Shown: one piece after another, positions 38,353 through 48,397 of the stretch | Position numbering within the stretch: position 1 is the first letter of the stretch | Layout of the letters: each line of letters starts with the position of its first letter | Notes under the pieces: generated by a model | The model's database searches: none | Told to the model about the DNA's origin: nothing | What the model saw: only the letters and a program-made list of their open reading frames with translations | Source: Snodgrassella alvi | Lineage (GTDB): Bacteria; Pseudomonadota; Gammaproteobacteria; Burkholderiales; Neisseriaceae | Direction: 5' to 3' | DNA length: 64,000 nt | NCBI RefSeq assembly: GCF_002777825.1 | Contig: NZ_MEIR01000082.1 | Location: forward strand, 62,001-126,000 | Position numbers and translations under genes: made by a program

Positions 38353-39597
38353 TTAAATGATTGAATCTCGAATAATTGGACAAGTCATACAATGACCACC
38401 ACCACGCCCACGACCTAATTCACCAGCATCCACCTCTAATACCTCTACCCCGTGATCACGCATAATCTTATTTGTATAAGTATCACGGTCATAAGCAATG
38501 CAAACCCGTCTATCTAACATAATTACATTATTAGCATCATCCCATTGCTCTCTCTGAGCCTGGAAATTGTCCCCGCCAGTTTGAATACGAGTAACCTGCG
38601 CACCAGTTACTTTACCCATAGCCTCTGCAACAACATCAACAAAATGTTGGCCTTTATGCTCTTCAATAGTAATTTTTTCCTCAGTACTGCTTCTAAATAA
38701 GCTATAACATTTAATCTGATCGACAACTTCTGGGAAAACTGAGAATAAATCATAATCCAGCATTGAAAACACAGTATCCAAATGCATTGCGGCACGTGAT
38801 TTTGGCATTTGACATGCAATTACCCTTGTAGCCCCATCCTCTTTACCACAAATGCTATTTGCCAGTTGAGATACCATCTGAGGGTTTGTGCGTTCGCCCA
38901 TGCCCACCAACACAACCCCATTTCCTATCGGCATTACATCACCGCCCTCAATGGACAATGTGCCTAAATTTTCATCTGTGTCGCCCCACCAGATTTTGGC
39001 TTTACCAGCAAAATAAGGATTAAACTTATAAATTGCGCGCATAATCAGTGTTTCAGGACGGCGAGCAGGCCAATACATCGGATTTAAACTGACGCCACCA
39101 TAAATCCAGCAACTTGGATCACGTTGAAAAAGGGCATTTGGAGTTGGAGAAATTAAAAAATCATCTTGAGCCATGTAATTGAACATCAGATCGCTACTAG
39201 TTTTAAATGGTAAATCTGATTTAGTAATACCACCGAATAAAAACGCAGATAGATTTTCAGCAGGAAGTTCATTTAACCAAGCACGCACATCACTCAGCAT
39301 ATGAACCCCAATGTTTTGAGGAACGAAAAGACGATCAAGGATCCAATTTCTATGTTCTTTATTTTGTAATACTTCATTTAAAGCAATATTCGCATCGATA
39401 ACGTGAATACCACGATCTCTCATAATTTTCACAAAGTTATCATGATCACGTTGAGCCTTTTCAACCCAGATAACATCATCAAACAAAAGATCATGACAAT
39501 TTGATGGAGTCAATCTGTTATGTGCTAAATTAGGACGACACACCATTACACTTCGCAATTTACCGCATTCTGAATTAACACCGAATTTTTCTGACAT
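38353..39597 (-). CDS. arcA: Arginine deiminase
   Basis: Hydrolyses arginine to citrulline and ammonia, first step of the ADI pathway. The 414-residue protein starts [20 protein letters not shown]. Guanidinium-modifying motifs are present: [19 protein letters not shown] near residue 155, [22 protein letters not shown] near 215, and the C-terminal nucleophile Cys403 in [19 protein letters not shown] lies 8 nt before the ATG. It is the first gene of the operon, divergent from the Lrp-type regulator. The pathway yields ATP and ammonia and can buffer acid. Confidence 0.96.
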   Translation of the reverse strand: MSEKFGVNSECGKLRSVMVCRPNLAHNRLTPSNCHDLLFDDVIWVEKAQRDHDNFVKIMRDRGIHVIDANIALNEVLQNKEHRNWILDRLFVPQNIGVHMLSDVRAWLNELPAENLSAFLFGGITKSDLPFKTSSDLMFNYMAQDDFLISPTPNALFQRDPSCWIYGGVSLNPMYWPARRPETLIMRAIYKFNPYFAGKAKIWWGDTDENLGTLSIEGGDVMPIGNGVVLVGMGERTNPQMVSQLANSICGKEDGATRVIACQMPKSRAAMHLDTVFSMLDYDLFSVFPEVVDQIKCYSLFRSSTEEKITIEEHKGQHFVDVVAEAMGKVTGAQVTRIQTGGDNFQAQREQWDDANNVIMLDRRVCIAYDRDTYTNKIMRDHGVEVLEVDAGELGRGRGGGHCMTCPIIRDSII

Positions 39598-40179
39598 TAT
39601 TAAAACTCCTCAACACATTATCTAACATAAAGATACTGAATCCGTAGCTATTATGCTCTTTTTGTATTGAAATTTAATTTTTTTAATTATTTATATGAGA
39701 TATATTTTGGAATTTAGTTTTAAATAATCCATGATTAATAGTATCAGATTTTAATTGCAAATTTTCCTTAAAAAAGTTCTGCAAAAACATTCAAAATTCT
39801 CTATCATTAAACAAAAAGAGAATCGTGAGATATGAAAAAACTTATCAACATAAAAATTACTGAAGTTGTGATGCATGTCAAAGACTTTTGCTGCAAATAT
39901 GAGAGAAACGTTTATACTGTCATAAACGGCCAGATAGCCAGTATCCACAGATTAAAACACGGGAGTAAGTAAACCGAGTATATTGATCAAAAGTATTTAA
40001 ACTATATATTTGCTAATTCGTAACATGCAAGAAGCGTAACAAAAAAGCAGTTAACGATATAAATAACACGGAACATCCTCATAAGGAATTAAGCAATATG
40101 GTACCGATAAAATATAAACTACTTAAATAAGATACTTAATTTTCTGTGTAATTGCTGTACTAACAATGGGGTATTTATA
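39598..40179. promoter_or_regulatory. Divergent regulatory region between arcA and the Lrp-type regulator
   Basis: 582 bp of AT-rich DNA without a supported ORF, large enough for both promoters and several regulator sites. An inverted repeat CGTTTA-N8-TAAACG lies at 39909-39928; a short palindrome TTGATCAA is near 39983 but does not have FNR spacing. No operator can be assigned with confidence. Confidence 0.5.
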
Positions 40180-40644
40180 ATGAAATTGGATAACATTGAT
40201 AAAAGGATACTAAGAATACTTCAGCGAGAGGGTAATATTCAAAATAATGAACTTGCCAAAAAAGTAGGATTATCTCCATCCCCGTGCCTGCGTCGCATAA
40301 AAATATTAGAAGATGCCGGATTTATAAAACAATACGTAGCATTACTCGATAAAAAAACCATTAACAAACAATTAATAGTATACGTCAGAATAAAGATAGA
40401 TATTGCCAACACAAACTCAGCCGCCATAGAAAGATTTATTTATGAAGTAAAATTATTATCACAAATTCAAGAGTGTTATGTAATGGCAGGAGAAAATGAT
40501 TTTTTACTGCGGGTTTTGTGTAAGGATTTAGAAGAGTATAGAAGTTTTCAAGTCAATACCTTAGCATTGTTACCAGGCGTCTGTAATATCAGAACAGAAA
40601 TACCATTACAAGTTGTGAAATGGACTACTGAAATAGACATTTAA
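40180..40644 (+). CDS. Lrp/AsnC family transcriptional regulator
   Basis: A 154-residue regulator. The N-terminal winged helix-turn-helix reads LDNIDKRILRILQREGNIQN then ELAKKVGLSPSPCLRRIKIL, followed by the RAM ligand domain (IQECYVMAGENDFLLRVLC near residue 106). Its divergent position to arcA suggests it senses an amino acid, perhaps arginine, and controls the arc operon, rather than being the global Lrp. There is no ArgR-type gene nearby. It shares a bidirectional terminator with argS. Confidence 0.9.
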   Translation: MKLDNIDKRILRILQREGNIQNNELAKKVGLSPSPCLRRIKILEDAGFIKQYVALLDKKTINKQLIVYVRIKIDIANTNSAAIERFIYEVKLLSQIQECYVMAGENDFLLRVLCKDLEEYRSFQVNTLALLPGVCNIRTEIPLQVVKWTTEIDI

Positions 40645-40653
40645 ATAAAAAAT

Positions 40654-40680
40654 AAAAAGCCTGAGTTTACAGGCTTTTTT
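40654..40680. terminator. Bidirectional terminator between regulator gene and argS
   Basis: AAAAAGCCTG and CAGGCTTTTT form a 10-bp stem with a 6-nt loop and have U tracts in both directions, serving the convergent regulator and argS genes. Confidence 0.9.
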
Positions 40681-40685
40681 GTTTC

Positions 40686-42422
40686 TTACATTTTGTCTAA
40701 TACATCTAACCCCAAAAGATGCATTCCCTGTTTTAAGGTTCTTCCTGTTAATCTGGCTATCTGTAAACGACTATTTCTGATTTCATCCTTTTCTTTTAGA
40801 ATCGGATATTTTTCATAAAATTTAGAGAAAGAAGAGGCTAATTGAAATAAATAATTAGCAAGATAATGAGGCATACATTCTTTCGCCACAGAAATAATCA
40901 CATCCTCAAACTGCAACAATAAGCATAACAGATTTATCTCATCCTGCTCTATTGCCCTGATAACATGACCAACATCAGGCTCAATAGATTGTCCGCTTTT
41001 ATTAAGCAAACTTTGAATGCGTGTATAAGCATACTGTAAATAAGGTGCAGTATTCCCTTCGAAAGACAACATACCTTCCCAGTTAAAAATATAATCACTC
41101 GTTCTGTTTTTAGATAAATCTGCGTACTTTATCGAAGATATACCAACAGCAGTTGAAATCTTAGCAATTTCATCATCGGACAACGCCGGATTTTTCTGGC
41201 GTACCAAATCTGAAGCCCTTTCAACAGCTTCATTTAAAAGATCAATTAATTTAACTGTATTACCATCCCGGGTTTTAAATGGTTTACCATCTTTTCCCAT
41301 CATAGTACCAAAAGCAATATGCTCCAACTTAACATTTTCAGAAGCAAATCCTGCTTTATGTACTGTTGCAAACAGCTCTTTAAAGTGTAAACTCTGGCGA
41401 ACATCAACAACGTACAGAATTCGATCTGCCTTTAAATGTCTAACACGATATCGAATACATGCTAAATCAGTAGTCGAATATAGAAAACCACCATCGCGCT
41501 TCTGAATAATAAATGGCGTAGGATTGCCATCTTTATCTTTAATCTCATCCAGAAATACAACCTTTGCGCCCTCACTATCTACTGCTATGCCTTTTGCAAC
41601 AAGCTCATCAACAGTTGGTTGCAAATCATTATTATATGAAGATTCACCTTTGAAATTACTCTCATTAACCAGTAATCCCAGTTTCTTATAAACCTCCAAA
41701 CAATGCTTTTGCGACACTTGGACAAAACGACGCCATAAAGCAAGAACTTTTTCATCTCCGCTTTGTAATAACACTACGTAACTTCTGGCTGTTTCTGCAA
41801 ATTCTTCTGACTCTTCAAATCTCTTTTTTGCATTTCGATAAAATGCTTCCAGATCCACCAGCGCAACATCACTTTCCCCAACTTTTTCTGTTTCAACCAT
41901 ATAAGTAATGAGCATACCAAATTGCGTTCCCCAGTCGCCAACATGGTCTTGACTAAAAGCATCATGCCCTAAAAACCTCAATACCCTGTTTAAAGCATCA
42001 CCAATAATACTAGCGCGCAAATGACCAACATGCATCTCCTTAGCTAAATTAGCAGAAGGATAATCAATGGGTATTATTTGTTTCGGTTGTTTTTTTACAC
42101 CTAATCTATCATCAACCAAACTTTCTAATGCCCTCTGACCAAGAAAGCTGCCTGATAAAAAAATGTTAATAAAGCCAGAACCTAATACCTCAATAGTCTC
42201 AGCAATCCCCTCTGCTTTTAAACTAGCTAAATTACTTACAATTTTTTCAGCCAGCTCTCTAGGATTTAATTTTAAAGATTTTGCAGCCGCCATAGCGCCG
42301 TTAATCTGATAATGGCCAAATTCAGGTTTTGATGCAGGGCGCAGCAAAGTAGCGTAAGAAGATAAACCACTATCTTCAAAAGCTTTATCCACATAACGAC
42401 TTAAAAATTTTTGTAATTCCAT
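40686..42422 (-). CDS. argS: Arginyl-tRNA synthetase
   Basis: Class I synthetase charging tRNA-Arg. MELQKFLSRYVDKAFEDSGL opens the protein; IDYPSANLAKEMHVGHLRAS carries the HIGH motif as HVGH, typical of ArgS, and DHVGDWGTQFGMLI follows. The C-terminal DALR domain ends RLTGRTLKQGMHLLGLD. Length 578 is normal. A GTG two codons upstream (42428) is in frame, but AAGGTG lies 7 nt before the ATG at 42422. The gene is as AT-rich as the neighbouring arc genes and stands at the edge of that cluster. Confidence 0.95.
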   Translation of the reverse strand: MELQKFLSRYVDKAFEDSGLSSYATLLRPASKPEFGHYQINGAMAAAKSLKLNPRELAEKIVSNLASLKAEGIAETIEVLGSGFINIFLSGSFLGQRALESLVDDRLGVKKQPKQIIPIDYPSANLAKEMHVGHLRASIIGDALNRVLRFLGHDAFSQDHVGDWGTQFGMLITYMVETEKVGESDVALVDLEAFYRNAKKRFEESEEFAETARSYVVLLQSGDEKVLALWRRFVQVSQKHCLEVYKKLGLLVNESNFKGESSYNNDLQPTVDELVAKGIAVDSEGAKVVFLDEIKDKDGNPTPFIIQKRDGGFLYSTTDLACIRYRVRHLKADRILYVVDVRQSLHFKELFATVHKAGFASENVKLEHIAFGTMMGKDGKPFKTRDGNTVKLIDLLNEAVERASDLVRQKNPALSDDEIAKISTAVGISSIKYADLSKNRTSDYIFNWEGMLSFEGNTAPYLQYAYTRIQSLLNKSGQSIEPDVGHVIRAIEQDEINLLCLLLQFEDVIISVAKECMPHYLANYLFQLASSFSKFYEKYPILKEKDEIRNSRLQIARLTGRTLKQGMHLLGLDVLDKM

Positions 42423-42782
42423 TCTCACACACCTTATCTTTTATATTTATACTTCTATATATAACATAAAAAAATATAAAAGAAATTATAATTATTTATA
42501 GAATTTATTGATAAATCTGCTTTTTATTAAATTATTTAACAAAAAAAGTAAATATATTGATACTAAACATATACTTATAAAAAATATATACGCATACCAA
42601 AAACTGAAACATTAGCACAAAAATAGCATATAAAATATAAACCATTTTTCTCATACAATTCAGAATTTCGTCAATATACCAGCAACATGTCTGGCATACT
42701 TCACTTACATAGCTGGGTGGTTACGGATAAAGGCGCATTAATTAAGAAGCAGACAGGGAAGGTGTAAAAATTCTTGCTGATT
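42423..42782. other. AT-rich intergenic region upstream of argS, 360 bp
   Basis: Carries the argS promoter region at its left end. The right half (42660-42782) begins to show sequence of higher GC that probably belongs to the broken gene that follows, but no frame is readable there. Confidence 0.4.
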
Positions 42783-43191
42783 ATGTCTGTATTGTTAACA
42801 ACTGATAAAAGAGGTAAGAATCAACCACAGATATTAACTAAAGAGCAATTAAAAGCTTGGAGCGAGCAAATCAAAACCGGCGAGCTGTCGGCCATAGGAG
42901 AAGTGTATCAGGCGCTGGCCAAAAAGGGCATGACTATGCTCACTGGGCATTAGGAGTGGCCACGGCAGATACCATCACCGGCAATGGCGCTTTGCAGTTT
43001 ATGCAGGCCGTGGCTAAGAACCATAAACAAAAGCTCATTCAGGCGTGGGTTGACAGTATACGGCGCGATATGGTGCTGGGCTATCTGGCCATGCTGCAAA
43101 AAAACTGGAAAAAGGTAAAGGCGGTAAAGATATTACCTATGAAGAAATGTTAGACTTTCATGTAGACGTATTTAACAACAATAAGCTGGAT
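42783..43191 (+). pseudogene. Fragment of a large secreted/toxin-like protein, two frameshifts, cut by an IS end
   Basis: Three frames join into one sequence. Frame one gives KNQPQILTKEQLKAWSEQIK and GELSAIGEVYQALAKKG; a shift near 42927 leads to HDYAHWALGVATADTITGNG and ALQFMQAVAKNHKQK; a shift in the A run near 43100 leads to KDITYEEMLDFHVDVFNNNK. Then the DNA turns into the end of an IS3-family element at about 43192, which supplies the last residues. I do not recognise the protein with certainty; the style resembles inter-repeat regions of large FrpC/RTX-like or polymorphic-toxin proteins. There is no start or export signal. Confidence 0.6.
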
Positions 43192-43320
43192 ATCGGCTTC
43201 GGCTTCTTTTAAAATAGATACGATTTGATGTTCAGTCATCTTTTTCATGTTTAAATCCTTAGTGGGTTAATAAAGAAAATTTTCTACTTTTATGCTGTAC
43301 TATTTTAGGGGATAGTTACA
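43192..43320 (-). mobile_element. 5' end of an IS3-family element (truncated)
   Basis: On the minus strand AAGGATTTAAACATG starts an OrfA reading MKKMTEHQIVSILKEAEAD, the usual opening of IS3-family OrfA, which then runs into unrelated sequence at about 43192. About 70 nt of leader precede it, ending at TGTAAC near 43320 where the IS481 fragment begins. The rest of the element is missing. Confidence 0.7.
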
Positions 43321-43458
43321 GCTGAACATTACCTAACTGTTTAGAGAGTTCTAAAAGTCCTAATTTTGGTTTAATTATTTTTGTAGATTGATTCATTACT
43401 GACACTCCATTATTGGTTTAAAATATATTAAATGTCAGATTAAATAAAGACTACTACA
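43319..43458 (-). mobile_element. 5' end of an IS481-family element (truncated)
   Basis: On the minus strand ATG at 43396 starts MNQSTKIIKPKLGLLELSKQ then LGNV, the standard opening of IS481-family transposases, before the frame is cut by the IS3 end near 43320. GGAG lies upstream, and the likely terminal sequence TGTAGTAG is at 43451-43458. The remaining transposase is absent, so the IS3 element inserted in it and later deletions removed both bodies. Confidence 0.65.
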
Positions 43459-44062
43459 ATTTAAAAACGGCGACGGCATCACCACCATTGAAGACCATAA
43501 TGGATTGTCTTATATTAAGGATGATCAGATAAAGTCGCTTACTTTCAGTGCTTATAAAGACGGAATAGTGATTAAAAACGGGATTAAAGGCAATATTATT
43601 TATCTGCTTGGCTATAATTTGAAAAACCGGGGCAAAAATTCTGATTTAGACAATATTATATTTACCAAAGATGATAAGCATGGGCAAACTTTATTAAGCC
43701 TGATTACAAAGCGAAAACCTGCTGATATGCCCCTTATTCCGCAGTTTGAAATAGATTCGGCTATCAATAATCACCTGCTCAGCTCTGCTGACAATAGTCT
43801 GCTTGATGATTCAGGCAATTATACCGCAGGCCTTGCCAGAATTCCTGTAAAGAATGCCCCGCCGGATAACCATACCAATAAAATTCTCAACTCCGGTTTT
43901 AATTACGCTGATGCGATGTTACTCAAGCAGGCAATGGCGTCTATGAGTTCAGGACTTGTTAATAGCAGCATGGCAATACACCGCCACAGGATAAACTTTC
44001 AGGTACTGCTGATAATTATTTGTGTGTTTCGGCTGTATAAAAGCAAGTTTCTGTTCTGTTAA
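43459..44062 (+). pseudogene. C-terminal fragment of a large secreted protein, FrpC/RTX-like
   Basis: From the IS481 end onward one frame reads KNGDGITTIEDHNGLSYIKD, a D/N-G-D-G calcium-loop-like opening, then GNIIYLLGYNLKNRGKNSDL and DNIIFTKDDKHGQ, similar in style to the inter-repeat segments of FrpC-type proteins. The frame has no start codon of its own before 43505. Near 43980 a shift appears: the alternative frame would end PPPQDKLSGTADNYLCVSAV, a more natural C-terminus. So this is the 3' remnant of a gene whose 5' part was lost, perhaps the same gene as the 42783 fragment. Function not determinable. Confidence 0.55.
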
Positions 44063-44073
44063 TTTGAATTTAT

Positions 44074-44102
44074 GCCTGTAACAACAGTTACAGGCTTTTT
44101 TT
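44074..44102 (+). terminator. Rho-independent terminator after the secreted-protein remnant
   Basis: Perfect 9-bp stem GCCTGTAAC/GTTACAGGC, loop AACA, then seven T; 12 nt after the pseudogene end. Confidence 0.9.
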
Positions 44103-44211
44103 ATGTACAAATATTGGCATCTGTTATCGATTACAGTAATCAGGATGTATAATATTTACTTGATGAAACAGCAAATATTAAATTATTAATTTATTTATGG
44201 AGAAATAACCC

Positions 44212-45054
44212 ATGTGCCAGTTGTTAGGCATGGATTGCAATACGCCCACTGATATTGTGTTTTCTTTTGAAGGTTTTCGTTTGCGTGGTGGGTTAACAGA
44301 TTATCACGCTGATGGCTTCGGTATTGCTTTTTTTGAAGGCCATGGCGTACGCCTGCTTCAGGATGACAAGCCCTGTGCCAGCTCACCGGTGGCTGATTTG
44401 GTGCAGCAGTATAAAATTAAGTCGGAAAATGTGATTGCACATATACGCAAGGCTACGCAGGGGCAGGTGCATCTGGTGAATACGCACCCGTTTGTACGCG
44501 AATTATGGGGAGAATACTGGGTATTCGCACATAATGGTAATCTGCGCCATTTTGCGCCAGCCAGAGGAGAATATTTTAATCCGGTAGGTTCTACCGATTC
44601 TGAACAAGCATTCTGCTATCTGCTTGAGCAGCTACGCCAACGTTTTCGCCACAAGCCCGCACGCGAGGTTTTATTTCATACAGTAGCAGAAATCACTGCT
44701 GAACTGCGCCAATACGGGCTGTTTAATTATATGCTCTCCAATGGCGACTGGTTAATAGCCCATGCCAGTACCCTGCTTTTTTATATTATCCGGCAGGCAC
44801 CTTTTGGCAAGGCCATTCTGGCTGATGAAGATGTGGCCATTGATTTTTCCGCTGTAACCACGCCGTACGATCGTGTGGCGGTAATTGCCACCCTGCCCCT
44901 TACCTGTAATGAGCAATGGCAGCAACTGGCCATTAATGAGCTGGTGATGTTTAGTCAGGGAGAAATTGTTTTGCGTGATTGTATTCAGCCGCCGCAATAT
45001 ATGGATGTAGAAGAAGGGCTGGCCATTGCACGTAAAGCGGGGGTAAGTATGTAA
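44212..45054 (+). CDS. Class II glutamine amidotransferase, YafJ type
   Basis: A 280-residue Ntn-hydrolase of the YafJ/GATase-II group. After removal of Met1 the nucleophile is Cys2 in MCQLLGMDCNTPTDIVFSFE. YHADGFGIAFFEG, AHIRKATQGQVHLVNTHPFV and WVFAHNGNLRHF are the glutamine-binding blocks, and STDSEQAFCYLLEQL follows. No synthase domain is fused, so it may be a stand-alone glutaminase or an accessory to an unknown ligase. GGAG lies upstream. It stands alone between the pseudogene area and the sodium symporter gene. Confidence 0.88.
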   Translation: MCQLLGMDCNTPTDIVFSFEGFRLRGGLTDYHADGFGIAFFEGHGVRLLQDDKPCASSPVADLVQQYKIKSENVIAHIRKATQGQVHLVNTHPFVRELWGEYWVFAHNGNLRHFAPARGEYFNPVGSTDSEQAFCYLLEQLRQRFRHKPAREVLFHTVAEITAELRQYGLFNYMLSNGDWLIAHASTLLFYIIRQAPFGKAILADEDVAIDFSAVTTPYDRVAVIATLPLTCNEQWQQLAINELVMFSQGEIVLRDCIQPPQYMDVEEGLAIARKAGVSM

Positions 45055-45575
45055 TGGCTGATTGAAACAGATGATTTATTTATCTGGTACATGGGAAAAT
45101 TTTAGTCTGCGGGTTGATTGCTGTAAACACAATATCGCTGGTTTTTATTATTGGCCAGATAATAGCATGCATTTATACAGCATAGTATTAGCTGTTTATT
45201 TTGTTGATTTATGTGCCTCTGTAGCCGGTAAATGCACTCTACTTTTAATTTAATCTTACCAGCTAATCAACATCGGGATATTTGTATGCATAAACAGACT
45301 GTGTAATAACAAACTGAAATGGCTTTCTCTGTCTAATAAACTAATTTACGTGCTATACCAACGAATCAATACAAATTTAATATTGAAGCATTCGCTGCTT
45401 TGAATTGGTATTTATTGACAACTTATTATTTTTACAGAAGTATTGGTTTATTCTACTGTGTAGATGCAGGTTTTTATACGCTATAAATAAAGCCATTAAC
45501 ACATAAGCTTCTGTATGTTCAGGAGTCTATGTGTTAATGGCATAAGTCTTGATTACAATATTAACGGTATCGGAA
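45055..45575. other. Intergenic region, 521 bp
   Basis: Between convergent genes. One 63-codon frame at 45062 (TTG start) has no family resemblance and is not called. The right end holds the terminator at 45492-45541. Confidence 0.45.
45492..45541 (-). terminator. Terminator of the sodium symporter gene
   Basis: Perfect 14-bp stem (GCCATTAACACATA and complement) around a 22-nt loop, followed on the minus strand by TTTATTTATAG, 35 nt after the stop. Confidence 0.75.
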
Positions 45576-46937
45576 TTACATAAAACCGTATATCAGGATA
45601 GCAATTACCGCCACAGGGATAACAATCCGGCACAAGAACTTCCAGCCAGCAAATATTGCCGGGCTTAAATTCAGTTCCTGCCGAATGGTTTCCTGCTTCA
45701 TCAGCCAGCCCGCAAAAATAATGGTACCCAGACCGGTTAACGGCAGCATAAGTTTACTGGTAACGTAATCCAGAAAATCAAAAATATTTTTTCCAAATAT
45801 GGTGACATCCTGCCATGCATTAAAGGACAACAGACAGGCAATACCCAATGCCCAGATAACCACGCTGCTTGCTAATGTAGCTGATTTACGGCCTAAATGG
45901 GTTTTCTCTTCCAGCAGTTCTACTGTTGGTTCCAGTAATGAAATAGAGGAAGTGAGTGCAGCAAAGGTAAGGAAGATAAAGAACAGTACACCAATGATAG
46001 TACCGCCAGCCATATTACCAAAAGCAATCGGCAAGGTAACGAAAATCAGGCCGGGGCCTTCCGCCGGTTGCAGGCCGTTAGCAAATACCAATGGAAAAAT
46101 AGCCATACCGGATAATACGGCCACGATTACGTCCAGAATCACAACGGTACGGGCAGTGGAAATCAGATTAACATCTTTGCCCAGATAAGAGCCATAGGCC
46201 ATCATAATGCCCATACCCAGAGACAGACTGAAAAACGCATGTCCCAATGCTGCCAATACTGCCTTACCAGTAATGGCAGACCAGTCTGGGGTAAACAGGA
46301 ACGCAAATGCCTTGCCAAATGACGGGCCACTGACAACGCCAGCATAAATCACCAGTCCAATCAGCAAAACACCCAGCCCCGGCATCATGATTTTGCATGA
46401 GCGCTCCAAGCCAGCACCTACACCCATGGCTACAATTAAGCCAGTAGCCAACATAAACACCGTATGCCAAGTAAGCAAATGGTTTACACTGCCAAGAAAC
46501 TGCTCAAAAACCTGGCTGGTGCCATCACCATGCAGCCCTTTAAAAGTACCATTGGCGGCAAGAAAAATGTAATCAGTCGCCCAGCCACCTATCACACTGT
46601 AAAAAGACAATATCAGGAATGAACCAAGTACACCAATAATGCCTACCCAGCGCCATGATTTAGACCGTCCTTCAGCAGCAGCCACATCTTCCATGGTGTG
46701 AATCGGGTTTTTCTGTCCGCGACGGCCAATCAACCATTCAGCTACCAGAATCGGCAACCCAATTATAAACATACAAATCAGATAGGTAAGCACAAAGGCA
46801 GAACCACCCATCTGACCGGCCATATAAGGAAATTTCCAGATATTACCCAAACCTACCGCTGAACCTGCTGCGGCAAGCATAAATCCCATCCGCGAGCTCC
46901 ACTGTGAATGCGATTTTTTCTTTGTTCCGCCACTCAT
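45576..46937 (-). CDS. Sodium-dependent transporter, NSS (SNF) family
   Basis: A 453-residue symporter of the neurotransmitter:sodium symporter family with about eleven or twelve membrane helices. The first helix reads MGFMLAAAGSAVGLGNIWKF then PYMAGQMGG, with the unwound GxGN sodium/substrate site. SFYSVIGGWATDYI and FFSLSLGMGIMMAYGSYLG are further family blocks. Bacterial members carry amino acids such as tryptophan, tyrosine, leucine or methionine; the substrate here is open. It has no operon partner; a terminator follows. Confidence 0.9.
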   Translation of the reverse strand: MSGGTKKKSHSQWSSRMGFMLAAAGSAVGLGNIWKFPYMAGQMGGSAFVLTYLICMFIIGLPILVAEWLIGRRGQKNPIHTMEDVAAAEGRSKSWRWVGIIGVLGSFLILSFYSVIGGWATDYIFLAANGTFKGLHGDGTSQVFEQFLGSVNHLLTWHTVFMLATGLIVAMGVGAGLERSCKIMMPGLGVLLIGLVIYAGVVSGPSFGKAFAFLFTPDWSAITGKAVLAALGHAFFSLSLGMGIMMAYGSYLGKDVNLISTARTVVILDVIVAVLSGMAIFPLVFANGLQPAEGPGLIFVTLPIAFGNMAGGTIIGVLFFIFLTFAALTSSISLLEPTVELLEEKTHLGRKSATLASSVVIWALGIACLLSFNAWQDVTIFGKNIFDFLDYVTSKLMLPLTGLGTIIFAGWLMKQETIRQELNLSPAIFAGWKFLCRIVIPVAVIAILIYGFM

Positions 46938-47163
46938 AATTGCCCTTTACTTCCTGATTCAAAATTCATAAAAAAATTCAACATTTAACTATATAATGTA
47001 AATTTAATCAGTAATCATGCCATGAATCGCTTTTTTGGACAAGAATTGATTGCTAATGCACCCTATTTCTGAGTATAAAATCTATTATTTAGACATTATG
47101 TCTAAAAATATGCGTTTGTATTTCTGCATTTCACCGCCCACAGAGACAAACAACAATCGATGA

Positions 47164-47967
47164 TTACAGTAAACGATGTTGTAGTGCTGGTAGCTTTGCG
47201 CGTACCGATTGCAGAAACTCAGCATTCAGCTCAGCACAAATCACGCCCTCACCTTCAGGTAATGAAGCCAGAACCTCACCCCACGGATTAATAATCAGGC
47301 TGTGGCCATAGGTACGACGGCCATTCTGATGCTGCCCGCCCTGTGCTGAAGCCAGTACATAGCACTGATTTTCAATTGCTCGGGCGGTTAATAGTGTATG
47401 CCAGTGTGCCTTACCAGTGGTATAGGTAAAGGCTGCCGGTAAAACCAGCACATCAAATGGGAGCTGGGCGCGGAAGAATTCAGGAAAACGCAAATCGTAA
47501 CAAATACCCTGTGCTACCGCGATATTATCAACTTTCAGCTCTGGTACATCCATTCCCCGCAGTATGGTATCGGCTTCAGCATAGTATTCATTAGCACCAC
47601 TGTAACCAAACAAATGCATTTTGTGATAGAAACCTAGCAGCTCACCGGCACGCCCATATACCAGCATAGTATTAAGCACTTTGGTTTTGTCTGTACTTTG
47701 TAAAGGTATGGTACCTCCAAACAGCACAATACCCAACTCAGCCGCCAGTGTTTTTAAAGCAGTTTGCAGTGCGCCATCGCCAAATGTCTCTGCCACAGCT
47801 ACTTTATCGGTATCATCCTTTCCCATTATTGGCCAGTATTCGGGTAATACCACCCATTCTGCTCCTGCTGCGGCAGCCTGCCGCACTAATCGTTGCATAG
47901 ACCGGATATTTTCAGCAACGTCAGTACCTGAAACCATTTGTACAATGCCAACATTGATATTGTTCAT
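47164..47967 (-). CDS. Carbon-nitrogen hydrolase, Nit1/YbeM-like (deaminated glutathione amidase type)
   Basis: A 267-residue nitrilase-superfamily amidase. The Glu-Lys-Cys triad is visible: Glu43 in VVLPEYWP, Lys in GFYHKMHLFGY near residue 115 and Cys in GICYDLRFPEFFR near 153, with TYGHSLIINPWGEVLA near the end. The FY-K-HLF and NEYY pattern is that of the Nit1 group, which repairs deaminated glutathione; a general omega-amidase activity is the alternative. It is monocistronic. A 226-nt gap separates it from the NSS gene downstream on the same strand. Confidence 0.88.
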   Translation of the reverse strand: MNNINVGIVQMVSGTDVAENIRSMQRLVRQAAAAGAEWVVLPEYWPIMGKDDTDKVAVAETFGDGALQTALKTLAAELGIVLFGGTIPLQSTDKTKVLNTMLVYGRAGELLGFYHKMHLFGYSGANEYYAEADTILRGMDVPELKVDNIAVAQGICYDLRFPEFFRAQLPFDVLVLPAAFTYTTGKAHWHTLLTARAIENQCYVLASAQGGQHQNGRRTYGHSLIINPWGEVLASLPEGEGVICAELNAEFLQSVRAKLPALQHRLL

Positions 47968-48397
47968 GTATTGCTCCTTAAATACTCAAAAAACTTATGC
48001 CATAACTGTAGCCGTAAGATTATTTATAGCCTTAACTGGATTAAGACGCAAATAAATCAATATTTATTGTGATAATGCAGGTAGTTACTGTGATGGTAAA
48101 GCATTTATTGAAAAAATGTTACTTTAATTTCTACTAATACATTAATATTACTTAATATATTTATACTAATATAAATATATTTTGACTTTGATATAAGGCT
48201 ATTACTAGAATGATCATGAAGTTGAACAGAAGTTAATATTTAGCTGCTGCAACAGTATAAGAGGAGGAATAGACAATAATACAAACCAAACCACTACTTT
48301 TAAATAATACCACCTGATTAGCTGATGATTCAGCTATATAAATAATTACAGCAGAATTAAGTATCAATTTTTTCGGATTTACTCAGGAACAATCATA
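47968..48397. other. Intergenic region upstream of the Gabija-like operon, 430 bp
   Basis: AT-rich, between divergent genes, with both promoters presumably inside. No ORF, tRNA or attachment-like repeat is seen that would explain how the defence operon entered. Confidence 0.4.

Noticed and set aside
39975-39990. Possible FNR box upstream of arcA
   Set aside because: TTGATCAA is a short palindrome without the four-base spacer of an FNR site (TTGAT-N4-ATCAA).
45062-45253. 63-codon frame after the YafJ-type gene
   Set aside because: TTG start without a Shine-Dalgarno site, no resemblance to known proteins, convergent intergenic region.
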